A stretch of DNA of 64,000 nucleotides, from NCBI GenBank assembly GCA_033816765.1, contig CM066287.1, positions 2,480,001 to 2,544,000 on the forward strand, in the 5' to 3' direction. The DNA is from Nothopassalora personata (Eukaryota > Ascomycota > Dothideomycetes > Mycosphaerellales > Mycosphaerellaceae). This document shows, piece after piece, positions 62,609-64,000 of this stretch (position 1 is the first letter of the stretch; each line of letters starts with the position of its first letter). Both the position numbers and the translations under genes were made by a program. The notes beneath the pieces were generated by a model. The model saw only the letters and a program-made list of their open reading frames with translations, was not told the origin of the DNA and searched no databases.

Positions 62609-64000
62609 CTACACCCTCAGGAGCTTAGCGAGCTGTTCATGCCCCTTCGCCTTTGCCATGGCAGCAGGCGTACCACTGACACCATCCCAAGCTGCCTTAC
62701 CCACGTCCTTCCTAGCGCCTCGCTCAAGTAACAATTTCACCACGTCAACATGGTTTCGATTCGCCGCAAGGTGCAATGGTGTCGCACCCTCTTCTGCTTT
62801 CCGGTCCAGCCGGGCACCATTGTCCAGTAATACCCTCAACGCTGCTACACGGCCTTTGTGCGAAGCCCAGTGCACTGCAGTCAGATGATGGACCTGCACA
62901 GCTTCGAGATTCGCACCGTGACGTAGCAGAATGTTCACGGAAGATACCGAGCCTGAAGCCGCGGCATAATGCAAGGGTGTATTGAGGTCATCGTCTACGC
63001 AATCGACTTGCGCGCCACGCTCGAGGAGTAACTCAACCATCGCGCTCTGGCTGGTGACTGCTGCTTGGTGCACAGGCGTGAGTCCACCACCAGAAGCGGC
63101 ACGGAGGCTCACACGTGCGCCGTGTTTGAGAAGGAGACGAGCCGCATCAATCTGGCGAGCACTGATAGCACACCATAAAGGGCTGTAGCCGTCTCGCCCA
63201 CTCAGCCAGTCGACTTCTTCGGCGTGGGAGACGAGTGCGGTAAGAGCTTCGACGTTGCCGGCCCATGCTGCGAGATGGAGTGCTGTGTCGCCTTTAGCGT
63301 CCTCGGTACTCATGACTGCAGCGTGCTTGATCAAAGTGATGATACAGCTGCAGTGATTCAGATGCGCTGCTTGATGGAGTGCTGTACGTTTTAGGTTTCC
63401 GAATTTGGTCGAGGGGTCCACTCCTCTATTGAGCAGGTCGTCCAGGGCTTTACTATCGTTGGCATTAACTGCGTCGTAGAGAGCGCTGCTGTCCACGAGC
63501 TTGTTTTCTCGCTGCGGAGATTCCGCAGATGGTGTCTGAATTTCAACCTTATCATAAGACTTCTCCGACTGGATATGTGAACTGTCTTCTGCAGGAGGAC
63601 TATATTCTGGAGGTGGCTCGATCCAGCACTTGTCGTCCACTCCTGGAGTTATGCCAGTGTGGGGGTCGAACGTTGGACATGGCATCGAGTATGCATTCTC
63701 TATTTTGGTGCCATCCAAACGTGCCTCGACTATGACCTCTGGTGGCGGTGTAGGAGGTTCGCGTGCCCTGGTTGCGCCGTGCAAAAAGGAATCGAGCATT
63801 GTTGTCTGCTCTCGGATGTTGTGTGCGGCGTTGGAGATCGCGTCATCGCTACAGCGTCTGCTGTCTATGGACGCTTCGAGGAGCACCAGTGTGGCCTCAA
63901 GAGCTCCGAATATGGCCTGCAGGCGAGGATAATCCCTGTTAGCATTGACTGAGATGGTCGGGTTTTCGCACGTTCTCTGCTGTGCTCGACATAACGAAGC
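62609..64000 (-). CDS. Ankyrin-repeat protein, 5' end beyond window
   Basis: Partial gene: the frame is open from its stop at 62609 to the right edge (at least 463 codons). An ATG at 63798 is possible, but the frame continues upstream with CENPTISVNANRDYPRL and LQAIFGALEATLVLLEASID, which resembles the helical N-terminus of fungal ankyrin/NACHT-type proteins. A possible acceptor (CTGCAG at 63917-63922) makes the extreme 5' part uncertain. At least seven ankyrin repeats occupy the C-terminal half: TALHQAAHLNHCSCIITLI, TALHLAAWAGNVEALTALV, SPLWCAISARQIDAARLLL, TPVHQAAVTSQSAMVELLL, TPLHYAAASGSVSSVNILL, TAVHWASHKGRVAALRVLL and TPLHLAANRNHVDVVKLLL. Role unknown. Confidence 0.85.
   Translation of the reverse strand, partial: ASLCRAQQRTCENPTISVNANRDYPRLQAIFGALEATLVLLEASIDSRRCSDDAISNAAHNIREQTTMLDSFLHGATRAREPPTPPPEVIVEARLDGTKIENAYSMPCPTFDPHTGITPGVDDKCWIEPPPEYSPPAEDSSHIQSEKSYDKVEIQTPSAESPQRENKLVDSSALYDAVNANDSKALDDLLNRGVDPSTKFGNLKRTALHQAAHLNHCSCIITLIKHAAVMSTEDAKGDTALHLAAWAGNVEALTALVSHAEEVDWLSGRDGYSPLWCAISARQIDAARLLLKHGARVSLRAASGGGLTPVHQAAVTSQSAMVELLLERGAQVDCVDDDLNTPLHYAAASGSVSSVNILLRHGANLEAVQVHHLTAVHWASHKGRVAALRVLLDNGARLDRKAEEGATPLHLAANRNHVDVVKLLLERGARKDVGKAAWDGVSGTPAAMAKAKGHEQLAKLLRV

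Noticed and set aside
1..64000. tRNA genes, CRISPR arrays, secondary-metabolite backbone genes
   Set aside because: None seen by eye. CRISPR is not expected in a fungal nucleus, and no PKS, NRPS or terpene synthase motifs occur.

Overview
The window is 64 kb of nuclear DNA from a filamentous ascomycete. Genes sit on both strands with many 48-130 bp GT-AG introns. Regulatory regions are short. The content is typical of Pezizomycotina: the eisosome protein Pil1, protein O-mannosyltransferase Pmt4, a ZIP zinc transporter, Nop12, TFIID subunit TAF7, MSH6 and folylpolyglutamate synthase. Three introns that are near-copies of one another (introner-like elements) point to the Dothideomycetes, probably Mycosphaerellales/Capnodiales. 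That placement is an inference.

Left third (1-20.7 kb): APS kinase; OST subunit Swp1; a large disordered nuclear-looking protein; Pil1; a DapA-family aldolase followed by a decayed partial copy of itself; an SDR; a ZIP transporter; a twin CX9C protein divergent from an AT-hook protein; and a bZIP factor.

Middle (20.7-44.5 kb): a 5.4 kb gene-poor stretch carries two MITE-like inverted-repeat elements, one resembling mimp/impala elements, and a small tandem array. Next come an SMP-30 lactonase convergent with a succinate-semialdehyde dehydrogenase, a RING protein, Pmt4, an Sds3/Dep1-like subunit, Nop12 and a conserved protein with a repeated R-F-x-P-E motif. A second gene-poor stretch (40.8-44.5 kb) holds a wrecked pectin methylesterase gene.

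Right third (44.5-64 kb): three zinc-dependent MDR dehydrogenases in a row (ADH, CAD/ADH6-like, butanediol dehydrogenase), a MARVEL protein, TAF7, an ankyrin protein, MSH6 divergent from folylpolyglutamate synthase, and an ankyrin protein cut by the right edge.

The most notable signal is the introner-like family: copies at 8882-8957, 44961-45034 and 48273-48345, all in sense orientation in metabolic genes. One leaves a 5-nt micro-exon. Another is exactly absent from a nearby pseudogene copy of its host. Gene models were spliced by hand; reading frame was checked across each junction given, and doubtful junctions are flagged.
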